Source: Thiomonas intermedia
GTDB lineage: Bacteria > Pseudomonadota > Gammaproteobacteria > Burkholderiales > Burkholderiaceae_C
Assembly (NCBI RefSeq): GCF_002028405.1
Contig: NZ_CP020046.1
Span: 2,666,001 to 2,730,000 of the forward strand
Reading direction: 5' to 3'
Length of the DNA: 64,000 nt
The stretch's first letter is position 1. Each line of letters opens with the position of its first letter. The notes beneath the pieces are model-generated. The model did no database searches, was not told where the DNA came from, and saw nothing but the letters and a program-made list of their open reading frames with translations. A program made the position numbers and the translations under genes. Shown in pieces: positions 8,668-17,125 of this stretch.

Positions 8668-10782
8668 TCAGACGAGGGATTCGACCCCTGATTTGCTCTG
8701 CGTCTTGGCCGCGTACATCGCCTTGTCAGCCAGCCGCATGAGGCCTTCGGCGTCTTGCGCATCAAGGGGGTAGGCGGAAATGCCGATGCTCATCTCCATG
8801 GGCAGTTGCACATTCGGGGCAACCTCGAAAGGCGAGGCCACGGCCTGGCGCAACCGCTGCACGCTGTTGGCGAAGCCGCTCTGGATTTCGAGCGGATTGA
8901 GGTCTTCCATCACGACGATGAACTCGTCGCCGCCCAGGCGGACGAGGAAGTCGGTCTGGCGCTGCACGCTCTGCAGGCGGCGGGTGAGTTCGCGCAGTAC
9001 GCGGTCGCCTGCGCTGTGGCCCCAGGTGTCGTTGACGCGTTTGAAGCCGTCGAGGTCGATCATGCCGAGGGCGAACACGCTGCCGTGCCGACGCGCGCGG
9101 GCAATGACTTCAGGAAGGTATTGCTCCAGGGCATAGCGATTGGGCAGGCCAGTAAGCGTGTCGTGACGTGCACGGTGGGCTTCGATGCGCTGCAGATGGC
9201 CCAGGCGCTCTTTCAGGTCGAGCTCGTCGAGCCCGTAGCCCAGCAGGGCGGCGACCTGCTCGCACAGAGCGACGGTCTGATCGTCGAAGGTCTGGGGTTG
9301 AGGCGAAGTGAACACGAGCACGCCCCAGAGCGCACCTCCGCGCCGCACTGGGGCGGCCAGGGCCGCATGCCAGCGGTAGCGCGACAGCGAGGCCTGCCAG
9401 GGCCGCATATCGGGATCGTGCAGCAGATCATTGCAGACCTGCAGCGTCTGCGTGTCCCACACGCGCAGCACCAGGGGCACCCGATTGGCGTCGTCGAGGT
9501 GCACGCGGAAATGATCGAGCTGCTCGGCACCCGCCCCGGCGCGAGCCAGGACGCGGAACGCGCCGCTTTCGTCCGGCCGGGCCAGCCAGGCCGCATGGAA
9601 CTGCGTGTCGGTGGCCAGGGTGTCGCAGGTGTGCTGCAACATCTCTTCGGCGCTGCGGGACTGCAGCACCACTTCGCCCTCGCTGATCAGGGCGCGGTAG
9701 AGTTTTTGCAGCCGGTCGATGCGCTCGCGCTGCCCGATGGCCTGCAAACCCCGGTCGATGCTGGCGGCGAGATTCAGCAGCCATTCGCGCAGGATGTCGT
9801 CCATCTCCGAGGCGTTGGGGCAGACCACGCGCAGCACGGCACAGACCGCGCCGCGCGCGTGCAAGGGAAGGCAAGCGTCCAGGCTCTGGCCATCGCCGAG
9901 GAACTCGGGCCGGTTCTGGCGCCAGGCGAGATCCAGGTGCGGCGTGTTCAGCGCGCCCTCCGGCAGGGCGGCGGATTGCGCAACGACTTCAAAGCGGCCA
10001 TCGGTCGTGTCCCGCTGCACGAAGCTCAGCGGAGCCATGCCGCTCTGGCCCGCAACGCGGCAGATGGTGGCATACAGCGTGGCCGTGTCGGTGGCACCGG
10101 CGCCGAGCTGATTGATCTCGGCGAGCAGGGCGTTGAGCTGGGCCTGACGAGCCGTGCGCGCCCGCGCCCCATCGGCCCGGGTGCGCCAGTCGAGCAACTG
10201 CAGAAACTGGATCTGCCCACGGCGGATGGCGACGCCCAGATAGAGCAGGTAGAGCCCCACCATCGCCGCCATGGCCAGCGCCAGCGGCGAGTGCGCCAGT
10301 GCCAGCCGCAGCGCCAGCGGGGCAATGACCGAGACGACGAACAGCCCGGAAGCCCAGGCATCGAAGGCCAGGCCCGCGACGGCGGCCCCGCTGACGCCAG
10401 CCAGAAAGAAGGCGACGAACGATTGGGCGAGCGTGTCCTCGGGGAACAGCATCATCGGGATGAGTCCCCAGCAGATGCCCGTCAGCCAGTATCCCCCGCG
10501 CAGCACGCGCAGCCGCCCGCTCAGCGGCGCTTGCGCCAACGGCTCGGTCGGCTGGCGGCGCCAGGCCGCCCAGACCACCAGGCGCAGAAGCTGCAGCCCG
10601 ATCATGCCGGCGCCCCATGCGTGAAACCCCCCGCTCGGCATGCTGCCGTGCAGCAGGCTGGTGGCGATGAGTGCCACCGAGGCGTTGGTCGCGGCCGACA
10701 CGGGCACCGTGCCCAGCAGCAGACGCACACGCGCCGCCGCGATGGCTTGCGGTGCGGTGCTGATCTCGGCTGGTTGCGACAT
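8668..10782 (-). CDS. Membrane-anchored diguanylate cyclase with GAF-like sensor region
   Basis: About 704 residues if started at the ATG at 10782 (MSQPAEIST). In-frame alternatives are ATG 10857 and TTG 10878, none with a clear ribosome site. The first 190 residues are hydrophobic with several membrane helices, a putative sensory module. A long middle part follows (VAGQSGMAPLSFVQRD, later a second block with TLATDTQFHAAWLARPDESGAF) that resembles tandem GAF domains. The C-terminal GGDEF domain has DTLTGLPNR and an intact RLGGDEF, preceded at the right distance by RQTD, an RxxD inhibitory site. It should therefore be an active, product-inhibited c-di-GMP synthase. No EAL domain is present. 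Confidence 0.85.
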   Translation of the reverse strand: MSQPAEISTAPQAIAAARVRLLLGTVPVSAATNASVALIATSLLHGSMPSGGFHAWGAGMIGLQLLRLVVWAAWRRQPTEPLAQAPLSGRLRVLRGGYWLTGICWGLIPMMLFPEDTLAQSFVAFFLAGVSGAAVAGLAFDAWASGLFVVSVIAPLALRLALAHSPLALAMAAMVGLYLLYLGVAIRRGQIQFLQLLDWRTRADGARARTARQAQLNALLAEINQLGAGATDTATLYATICRVAGQSGMAPLSFVQRDTTDGRFEVVAQSAALPEGALNTPHLDLAWRQNRPEFLGDGQSLDACLPLHARGAVCAVLRVVCPNASEMDDILREWLLNLAASIDRGLQAIGQRERIDRLQKLYRALISEGEVVLQSRSAEEMLQHTCDTLATDTQFHAAWLARPDESGAFRVLARAGAGAEQLDHFRVHLDDANRVPLVLRVWDTQTLQVCNDLLHDPDMRPWQASLSRYRWHAALAAPVRRGGALWGVLVFTSPQPQTFDDQTVALCEQVAALLGYGLDELDLKERLGHLQRIEAHRARHDTLTGLPNRYALEQYLPEVIARARRHGSVFALGMIDLDGFKRVNDTWGHSAGDRVLRELTRRLQSVQRQTDFLVRLGGDEFIVVMEDLNPLEIQSGFANSVQRLRQAVASPFEVAPNVQLPMEMSIGISAYPLDAQDAEGLMRLADKAMYAAKTQSKSGVESLV

Positions 10783-10965
10783 GGCGGCGGGGTGAGAGCC
10801 TATCAATGACAAGAAATGTAAAGGCTGCAACCTGTCGATTGAAGGGGCCTGAGCCATAGTCAGGACGCGAATTGACAACTATTTCCGCTCATGCTCTGTT
10901 TTGATGTTCGGCGTGAATAGAACCGCGAAGAAGGTGGCGCGATCAGGAAGGGGCGCCGAGGGGGG

Positions 10966-11155
10966 TTATTGATCTGACGCGTTGAAGTCTGAAACGGCAC
11001 CCCACCCCAACCCTCCCCACAAGTGGAGAGGGGGCCAACACGCTTCCCTCACAGTGTGGAGGAGGTTGGGAGGGCTTACGCAGATCGCGCGCAGCGCAGT
11101 CTTCTCCTCCCCCACTGCGTGGGGGAGGTTGGGAGGGGGAGACGCTTGCATGGCG
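10966..11155. repeat. C-rich dispersed intergenic repeat, copy 1
   Basis: The copy begins TTATTGATCTGACGCGTTG, continues through CCCTCCCCACAAGTGGAG and ends near TTGGGAGGGGGAGACGCTT then GCATGGC. The same ordered blocks recur at 45561-45687 (same orientation) and, inverted, at 23384-23484. This copy is longer because an extra internal segment (about 11050-11100) duplicates the GGAGGTTGGGAGG block. It fills most of the 400-bp gap between the two GGDEF genes; nothing else recognisable is present there. Confidence 0.75.
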
Positions 11156-11188
11156 AGGCCATGCCCGTTCCTACTTCTCCAGGCCGGA

Positions 11189-12259
11189 TCAACAGAGCGG
11201 CGCGGCCGCCAGCGGCAGGTTCACCACCTGGTTGCGGCCCTGATGCTTGGCCGCGTAGAGCGCAGCATCGGCTGCGGCCATCCACGACTGGAGGTTGGCG
11301 TAGCTGGCCTCGGCCTCGGCCAGGCCGATGCTGCTGCTCAGGCGCAAGGCCGGGTGATCCGGCAGCCGCAGCGTCAGCAGCTGGGTGCGGATGCGCTCGG
11401 CGATGTGTCGCGCGTCGGCCATGTCGATGTGGTGGCACAGGACGGCGAATTCGTCGCCGCCGTAGCGGCCCGCGCTGTCTTCGGCGCGGATGCAATCGCG
11501 GATGAGCTGCCCCACGGCGCGGATGACCTCGTCGCCAGCGGTATGGCCGTAGGTGTCGTTCACGCGTTTGAAGTGATCCACGTCGATCATCAACAGACAG
11601 GCGGGCTGGCCGGTGGCATGAAACCGCTGCAGCGCCGCGTCGGCCTGCTGCTGCCAGTGTTCACGGGCGTACAGCCCCGTCTGGGCGTCGGTGCGGCGCA
11701 GCAGTTCGAGCTGCTTGTTCTGCCGCGACACGGTGCGGATCAGGCGGTAGCTGGCGATGCTGCTCGACAGCGTATGCACGATCAGCAGGGGCAGGGTACA
11801 CACGATCACCAGCAGCGAACTCTGCAGTTCCAGCGGCGGACGCAGGACCAGGGCCACGAGCGCGGCGGTGCCGAACAGCCCGGGCAGCGAAGCCAGCCAC
11901 AGCCGTCGCATGCCGCTGCTGAGCTTGTCGAAGGTGGTCACCGTCACCAGGACCACGCTGGGCAGCAGGTTGAAGTGCATCAAGGGCACCCACATCCCGG
12001 CGATGGCCGAATCGATCAGCAGGTTGTGTTTTTCGGCGCGGTAGGCGTCGGTACTCAGACGAGCCCGAAGCAGGGCGATCTGCGGCCAAAGCAGGCAGCT
12101 TGCGATCATCAGCGACCAGCGCCACGGGGCGGCCTGCTGCTCGATCAGCACGGCCGCGATCGACAGCCCCCCGAGTCCCATGCCGATCACCCGAAGGGGG
12201 TAGATGCGGCGGTAGGCGTTTTGCTGGGCGGCTTCTCTCTGTGGCGCGGGTTGGGGCAT
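11189..12259 (-). CDS. MASE2-type membrane diguanylate cyclase
   Basis: A 356-residue c-di-GMP synthase. Residues about 15-170 are hydrophobic with several helices, resembling a MASE2 sensor (the N-terminal part YRRIYPLRVIGMGLGGLSIA is typical). A linker (VSRQNKQLELLRRTDAQTGL) leads into the GGDEF domain, with DVDHFKRVNDTYGHTAGDEV and an intact GRYGGDEFAVL. RAED lies five residues before GGDEF and fits the RxxD inhibitory site. I chose ATG 12259 (MPQPAPQ); the longer frame begins with a TTG seven codons upstream. It lies next to another diguanylate cyclase gene of the same strand but is separated from it by a repeat, so the two are probably not one transcript. Confidence 0.88.
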   Translation of the reverse strand: MPQPAPQREAAQQNAYRRIYPLRVIGMGLGGLSIAAVLIEQQAAPWRWSLMIASCLLWPQIALLRARLSTDAYRAEKHNLLIDSAIAGMWVPLMHFNLLPSVVLVTVTTFDKLSSGMRRLWLASLPGLFGTAALVALVLRPPLELQSSLLVIVCTLPLLIVHTLSSSIASYRLIRTVSRQNKQLELLRRTDAQTGLYAREHWQQQADAALQRFHATGQPACLLMIDVDHFKRVNDTYGHTAGDEVIRAVGQLIRDCIRAEDSAGRYGGDEFAVLCHHIDMADARHIAERIRTQLLTLRLPDHPALRLSSSIGLAEAEASYANLQSWMAAADAALYAAKHQGRNQVVNLPLAAAPLC

Positions 12260-12312
12260 GGGGCACGAGGCGCGGCCCAATGCCGCGCAGCGGCTCAGAG
12301 TCTACAACCCGC

Positions 12313-13044
12313 CTACAACCCGAAATAGGTTTCGCGGACCGCGTCGCTGGCTTCGAGTTCGGCGCGGGTGCCCGAGAGGCGCACCTTGCCATGATCGATC
12401 AGATAGCCGCGGTCGGCCAGTTCGAGGAAGGCCACGTTCTGCTCGGCGATGAGCAGGGCCGTGCCGGCGCCGATGCTGGTCTTCAGCACCTCGATGACCT
12501 GCTTCACGAACACCGGCGCCAGGCCCGAGGACGGCTCGTCCATCAGCAGCAGCTGGGGCTCGGAAATCAGCACCTTGGCGATGCCCAGCATCTTGCGCTG
12601 TCCGCCCGAGAGCGTGCCCGCGGCGTCGCGCCGCTTGGCGGCAAGATCGGGAAACAGCGCGAACAGCTGGTCCTTGCGCTTGCGCACCTGCGCGTCGCTG
12701 AGGAAGTAGCCGCCCAGGGCGATGTTTTCGTCGATGGACAGGGTCGGGAACACGCCCAGCTCCGACATATAGGCCATGCCGCGGCGGATACGCTGATCCG
12801 GGGCGAGGGCGTCGAGACGTTCACCGGCTAAGGTGATGTCGCCGCGCCAGCAGGGCAGCAGGCCGATGAGGGTGCGCAGCAAGGTGGACTTGCCCGCACT
12901 GTTGGCGCCGAGCAGCAGCACGGTCTCGCCGGGCATCACGTCGAGGTCCACGCCCCAGAGCACTTGCAGCGCGCCGTAGCCGGTCTGCACATCGCGTACC
13001 GACAGCAGGGCGTCGTCGCGGCGCGCGGTCTTGGCGTCGCTCAC
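12313..13044 (-). CDS. livF: Liv-type ABC transporter ATP-binding protein LivF
   Basis: A 243-residue ATPase, second of the pair in this importer. Walker A is GANSAGKST (with Ser where Gly is commoner), the signature is LSGGQRKML, and Walker B is LLLMDEPSSGLAP; the H-loop region reads LLIAEQNV. The LivF-specific C-terminus RETYFGL is present. The start is the GTG at 13044, preceded by GGAGGG about eight bases upstream; the 49 codons of open frame before it are unlike the family. It is the last gene of the minus-strand livKHMGF cluster, 58 bp after livG. Confidence 0.93.
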   Translation of the reverse strand: MSDAKTARRDDALLSVRDVQTGYGALQVLWGVDLDVMPGETVLLLGANSAGKSTLLRTLIGLLPCWRGDITLAGERLDALAPDQRIRRGMAYMSELGVFPTLSIDENIALGGYFLSDAQVRKRKDQLFALFPDLAAKRRDAAGTLSGGQRKMLGIAKVLISEPQLLLMDEPSSGLAPVFVKQVIEVLKTSIGAGTALLIAEQNVAFLELADRGYLIDHGKVRLSGTRAELEASDAVRETYFGL

Positions 13045-13102
13045 TGGGCTACCCTCCGCACTACGCGCTGCGGGATGAGCGCTTGGGAACGGCCCGGCGC
13101 GC

Positions 13103-13822
13103 TCATGCGGCCTCCCCAAAAAAGGCGGCCACGACCTCGGGATGGCGAGAGGCGGCGTCGAGTGAACCCTCGAACAACATGCGCCCGGCACCGAGCACGA
13201 TGACCCGCGAGGTGATGCTGCCCAGAAAGGCCATCAGATGCTCCACCACGATGAGGGCGATGCCGCGCTGCGACAGCTTGCGCAACAACTCGGCAATGCC
13301 GCCGAGCTCGGCCGGGTTCAGGCCCGCGCCGATCTCGTCGACCAGCAGCAGCTTCGGCCCGGTGGCCAGCGCGCGGCCGAGGTCGAGCAGCTTTTGCTGG
13401 TTCACCGTGAGGGCGCCGGCCGGCTTGTCGGCCTGCGCCTGCAGATCGATGTCGCGGAGGATCGCGTCCACATCCACGCGCTGGTCGGCGTGGCCGAAAT
13501 GCGCGGCGACCTCGATGTTCTCGCGCACCGTCATGTCGCGAAAGGTCTTGGGCACCTGGAAGGTGCGGTTGATGCCGAGCTTGGCCAGCTGATGCATGGG
13601 CACCTGGTTCACGGGTTTGCCGTCGAACAGAATGCTGCCGCTGTCGGCGCGGTACAGACCTGAAATGACGTTGATGGTCGTGGTCTTGCCCGAGCCGTTG
13701 GGGCCGACCAGACCGACGATCTCGCCGGGCGCCAGACTGAAGCTCACGGCGTTGAGCACCACATGCCCGCCGAAGCGCTTGTTCACGCCCTGGAGCTGGA
13801 GGATGGGTTGGTTAGAAGACAC
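13103..13822 (-). CDS. livG: Liv-type ABC transporter ATP-binding protein LivG
   Basis: A 239-residue ATPase. It begins ILQLQGVNKRFGGHVVLNAV, with Walker A GPNGSGKTTT, a Q-loop with GINRTFQVPK, Walker B LLLVDEIGAGL, and the H-loop as VVEHLMAFL. It is shorter than many LivG proteins because the insert after the Q-loop is small, and the signature region reads LTVNQQKLLDLGRAL (Asn-Gln in place of Ser-Gly-Gly), a variation also seen in urea/amide-type relatives. The GTG start at 13822 overlaps the end of livM by 11 bp. The upstream open frame is a shadow of livM. Confidence 0.92.
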   Translation of the reverse strand: MSSNQPILQLQGVNKRFGGHVVLNAVSFSLAPGEIVGLVGPNGSGKTTTINVISGLYRADSGSILFDGKPVNQVPMHQLAKLGINRTFQVPKTFRDMTVRENIEVAAHFGHADQRVDVDAILRDIDLQAQADKPAGALTVNQQKLLDLGRALATGPKLLLVDEIGAGLNPAELGGIAELLRKLSQRGIALIVVEHLMAFLGSITSRVIVLGAGRMLFEGSLDAASRHPEVVAAFFGEAA

Positions 13823-14747
13823 GGACACCTCTGCGCGCAAACAGCGACAGCACGCCGCCAGGCATGAACAGCACCAGCAACACGATGAGCAGGCCGTAGA
13901 TGAGCTGGAAGTATTGCGGCGTCGAAATGCCGATGGCCGAGTACAGGCTGTACAGCACGCTCGCACCGATGATGGGACCGATGACCGTGCCCACGCCGCC
14001 GAAGAGCGAAAACACGATGGCGAACACCGAGATCTGCAGGGTGAACACCGCCTCGGGATAGAACACCGACAGGTTCCACGCATAGACGCCGCCAGCCAGC
14101 CCGGCCACGCCGGCCGAGATCAGCCAGGTGATGAGGCGGGCGCGCACGATGTTGATGCCGGCCATGGCGGCGCTGACCGGATCCTGCTTCATGGCCCGCA
14201 GGCCCATGCCGAAGGCCGAGCGCCGGAACCAGGCGGCCAGCGCGGTGGCCAGCACCAGCACCCCGAGCATGGTGTTGTAGCTTGCCGTCGGGGCGTAGAC
14301 CTGCTCGATCTTCAAGCCGTAAGGGCCGCCGGTGATGTCGGCCAGATTGGTGTTGGAAACCACGAAATACAGAATCTGCGACGCCGCCAGGCTGGCGATG
14401 GAAAAATAGGCGCCGGACAGCCGCAGCAGCGGCCCGAGGATCAGGCCCATCACCACGGCGGCGAGTCCGCCCCCGACCACGCAGAGCAGCACCGGCAGAC
14501 CGCTGTGCAGCACCAGCAGCGAGGTGGCATAGGCGCCGCAGCCGAAGAAGCCCACATAGCCGAAGGGCAGGTAGCCGGTGAAGCCGTACAGCAGGTTGAG
14601 GCCCTGCGCGAGCACGATGAAGGTCATCAAGGTGAACAGCAGCGACTCGTTGCCGTAGACATGCGGAAGCAGCAGGAACACCGCGATCAGCAGCACCAGG
14701 ACGATGAGCCCCGGACGCCAGCGCTGGACGAGAGAGAGTTCAGACAC
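13812..14747 (-). CDS. livM: Liv-type ABC transporter permease LivM
   Basis: A 311-residue inner-membrane permease with about nine hydrophobic segments and the family motifs LAQGLNLLYGFTGYLPFG, YFSIASLAASQI and FGGVGTVIGPIIGASVLYSL. The start is GTG at 14747 (MSELSLVQRW), overlapping the livH stop by 8 bp. Its length is normal for LivM, unlike the extended paralogue at 468-1712. It works with LivH as the channel of the cluster at 12.3-16.9 kb. Confidence 0.92.
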   Translation of the reverse strand: MSELSLVQRWRPGLIVLVLLIAVFLLLPHVYGNESLLFTLMTFIVLAQGLNLLYGFTGYLPFGYVGFFGCGAYATSLLVLHSGLPVLLCVVGGGLAAVVMGLILGPLLRLSGAYFSIASLAASQILYFVVSNTNLADITGGPYGLKIEQVYAPTASYNTMLGVLVLATALAAWFRRSAFGMGLRAMKQDPVSAAMAGINIVRARLITWLISAGVAGLAGGVYAWNLSVFYPEAVFTLQISVFAIVFSLFGGVGTVIGPIIGASVLYSLYSAIGISTPQYFQLIYGLLIVLLVLFMPGGVLSLFARRGVRVF

Positions 14748-15621
14748 TGCGCACCGCCTTTCCGAGCAGACCCGTGGGGCGGATGAGCACGATCACCAGC
14801 AAGAGCACGTAGGGCACGAGGTTGGACCAGGAGGAGTAATAGGTCTGCATGAGCATGGTGCCCAGCCCGAACACCAGGCCGCCGATCACCGTGCCCAGCG
14901 GGTTGCCCAGCGAACCGATGATGACGATGGCGAACGACGTCGTGGTGAGTTCGCTGCCCTGATCGGGCGAGACCGAGCCCAGCAGATAAGGCAGGAATAC
15001 GCCGGCAATGCCCGCCAGCGCCAGACCGGCCACGAAGGCCAGCGCCGACACCTTGTTGACGCTGATGCCGGTGGCCAGCGCCTCGTCGCGGTTGGCCATG
15101 ATGGCGCGGGTCGCGTAGCCCAGTCTGGTGCGGGTGAAGTACAGCCAGAGTGCGACGATGGCGGCGATGCTGAAGCCCGCGGCCCACCACCAGCTGTCCG
15201 GGAATGCCTGGCCGAACACGCCGATATTGCCCGATCCCAGGGCCTCGCTGGGCAGCGAACGCTGATCGGCGCCGAAGCCCAGCAGCGTCAATGCCTCCAG
15301 CATCTGCCCGATGCCGAAGAACAGGATGAACGACAGCATCTCAGGGTCTTGCGAACGCTGCAGCCGAGGCACCACCGCGTAGTACAGCGGATAGCCGATG
15401 ATCACGGCCGCCACGATGGTGAGGGGCACGCCCCACAGCGGGTTGAACCCGAAGTGGCGCGACACCACCCAGGCGGCATAGCCGCCCAGCACGATGAACT
15501 GTCCATGCGCCAGATTGATGATGCGCATGACCCCGAAGATGAGATTCAGCCCGATGCCGATCAGGCTGAAATAGATGCCATACAGAATGCCGCCGATGAT
15601 GGCGTATTCCAGCAGTTCCAT
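14740..15621 (-). CDS. livH: Liv-type ABC transporter permease LivH
   Basis: A 293-residue permease. The N-terminus MELLEYAIIGGILYGIYFSL leads into the conserved MRIINLAHGQFIVLGGYAAW, and the late coupling loop IIGSLGNPLGTVIGGLVFG is clear. ATG start at 15621. It lies 65 bp downstream of the binding-protein gene and overlaps livM, so livK-H-M-G-F look co-transcribed. Confidence 0.93.
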   Translation of the reverse strand: MELLEYAIIGGILYGIYFSLIGIGLNLIFGVMRIINLAHGQFIVLGGYAAWVVSRHFGFNPLWGVPLTIVAAVIIGYPLYYAVVPRLQRSQDPEMLSFILFFGIGQMLEALTLLGFGADQRSLPSEALGSGNIGVFGQAFPDSWWWAAGFSIAAIVALWLYFTRTRLGYATRAIMANRDEALATGISVNKVSALAFVAGLALAGIAGVFLPYLLGSVSPDQGSELTTTSFAIVIIGSLGNPLGTVIGGLVFGLGTMLMQTYYSSWSNLVPYVLLLVIVLIRPTGLLGKAVRSV

Positions 15622-15686
15622 ACGCTTCCCTTGAGAAGGTGCCGGTCTCGCGCACCTTCTCGATGTTGTTGTCGATGGAGATGGGG

Positions 15687-16934
15687 TTACGACTTGGGCG
15701 CCGGATACACGGCCTTGCCGGTCGCCTTGTCCTGCGGATAGACCACGGTCACGTCGAGCTTGCCGTCCTTGGGCTGAAGCTGGGCCACCGGGAAGGGCTG
15801 GCCGAGCTGGGCGCCATTGGCGTTGACATCAAACGGGCCGAGCAGGGTGGTGGTCTTGCCCGACATGTCCATCACGGCCTGATGGAAGGCCAGCTGATCG
15901 AACTTGGGCGCCATGTCGAGCATGTGCTGCACGATCAGGCCGGTGTTGTAGCCCGAGCAGTCGAGGAAGTTGGGGTCCTTTTTCTCGGCGGCCTTGAAGG
16001 CATCGACGAACTGCTGGGTGTTCATGCCGTAGCTCACCTTGTCGTACTTCACCAGGGGCGGCGTCGGGTAGGTGTAGGTGTAGGCCAGCGCCTTCTCGCC
16101 CACGTTCTTGGTCAGCAGCGACATCAGCTGGCCGGGGAAGATGGTGAAGGTCATCGGGAAATGCAGGCCGCTCTGATTCAGAGCCTTGAGGAAGGCGATG
16201 TCATTGGGCGCATAACCGAACTCCAGCACCGCATCGGGGTGGGTGGCCGCGATGGAGTGCAGCAGGATGGTGTAGTTCGACTCGCCGGTGGGCACACCGT
16301 GGTCGTAAACCGGTTTGATGCCGGCCTTGGCCAGCACGTCCTTGAGGGTGGTGGCCTGCGAGGCGTCGAAGTCGTTGGCGTCATAGACGATGGCCACGCG
16401 CTTGATCTTCTGCTGCACGATGTAGTTGGCCAGCGGCACCGGCCACACCGTGCTCGACGGGATGCTCACATCGGCCAGATAGTTGGTGGGCTTGGTGAAG
16501 AAGTTCGCGCCCGAGCCGGTGGGGTCGATCAGCAGCATATGGTGCTCGGCCGCCAGCGGCACGGCCACCGAGGTGAGCACCGAGCCGAAGTCGGCCACGA
16601 GCACATCCACCTTGTCCTGCGTGATGAGCTGGTTGTAGAGCGTGGTTGCGGTGGACGTGGAGCTCTGGTCGTCGTAGGCGACGAGCTTGACCGGGATCTT
16701 CTTGTTGAAGGCCTTGACGAAGACGCCGCCATCCTTGTTGATGGCATCGGCCCAGAATTTCAGGCCTTCATACTGGCCCTGCGAGGCCACGGCGAAGGGG
16801 CCGCTGCTGGCATAGAGCGTGCCGACCTTGATTTCCGAGGGGGCCGCTGCGGCGTGGGCCGCCAGTGCGGTGGCGCTGAGCGCCAGGCCTGTGGCGAATT
16901 GACGCAGGATGTTTCGGGATGTGCGTAGGGGCAT
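15687..16934 (-). CDS. livK: Periplasmic binding protein of the second Liv-type ABC transporter
   Basis: A 415-residue exported ligand-binding protein. I chose the ATG at 16934, preceded by GGAG six bases upstream, giving MPLRTSRNILRQFATGLALS as signal peptide with cleavage after AAHA (about residue 27). The mature part starts IKVGTLYASSGPFAVASQG, the usual fold start of peripla_BP_6 proteins. Segments such as VDVLVADFGSVLTSVAVPLA and MLLIDPTGSG resemble amino-acid or amide receptors; the ligand is not clear. It heads the livKHMGF cluster. A triheme cytochrome gene lies 191 bp upstream on the same strand. Confidence 0.88.
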   Translation of the reverse strand: MPLRTSRNILRQFATGLALSATALAAHAAAAPSEIKVGTLYASSGPFAVASQGQYEGLKFWADAINKDGGVFVKAFNKKIPVKLVAYDDQSSTSTATTLYNQLITQDKVDVLVADFGSVLTSVAVPLAAEHHMLLIDPTGSGANFFTKPTNYLADVSIPSSTVWPVPLANYIVQQKIKRVAIVYDANDFDASQATTLKDVLAKAGIKPVYDHGVPTGESNYTILLHSIAATHPDAVLEFGYAPNDIAFLKALNQSGLHFPMTFTIFPGQLMSLLTKNVGEKALAYTYTYPTPPLVKYDKVSYGMNTQQFVDAFKAAEKKDPNFLDCSGYNTGLIVQHMLDMAPKFDQLAFHQAVMDMSGKTTTLLGPFDVNANGAQLGQPFPVAQLQPKDGKLDVTVVYPQDKATGKAVYPAPKS

Positions 16935-17125
16935 GAGAGTCTCCAGAGGGTGAACCGGCGCGTACTTGGCGCGCCAGTGAATGTCATGTTTCATTCTCCT
17001 GCCGGACTTTGCGGGAAGTGGTGAGCAAGTGCGTTCAATTGCAACGAGTCATGTCATAAGCCGCCACGCGTCGGCTTTGCCCCCGCCTGTCCTTGCTTTC
17101 ACCCGCGCGCTTTGCTTCTTGTTTC

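Noticed and set aside
10966-11160. CRISPR array
   Set aside because: The G/C-rich blocks look periodic, but spacing is irregular and the units recur elsewhere as intergenic repeats; there are no unique spacers or cas genes.
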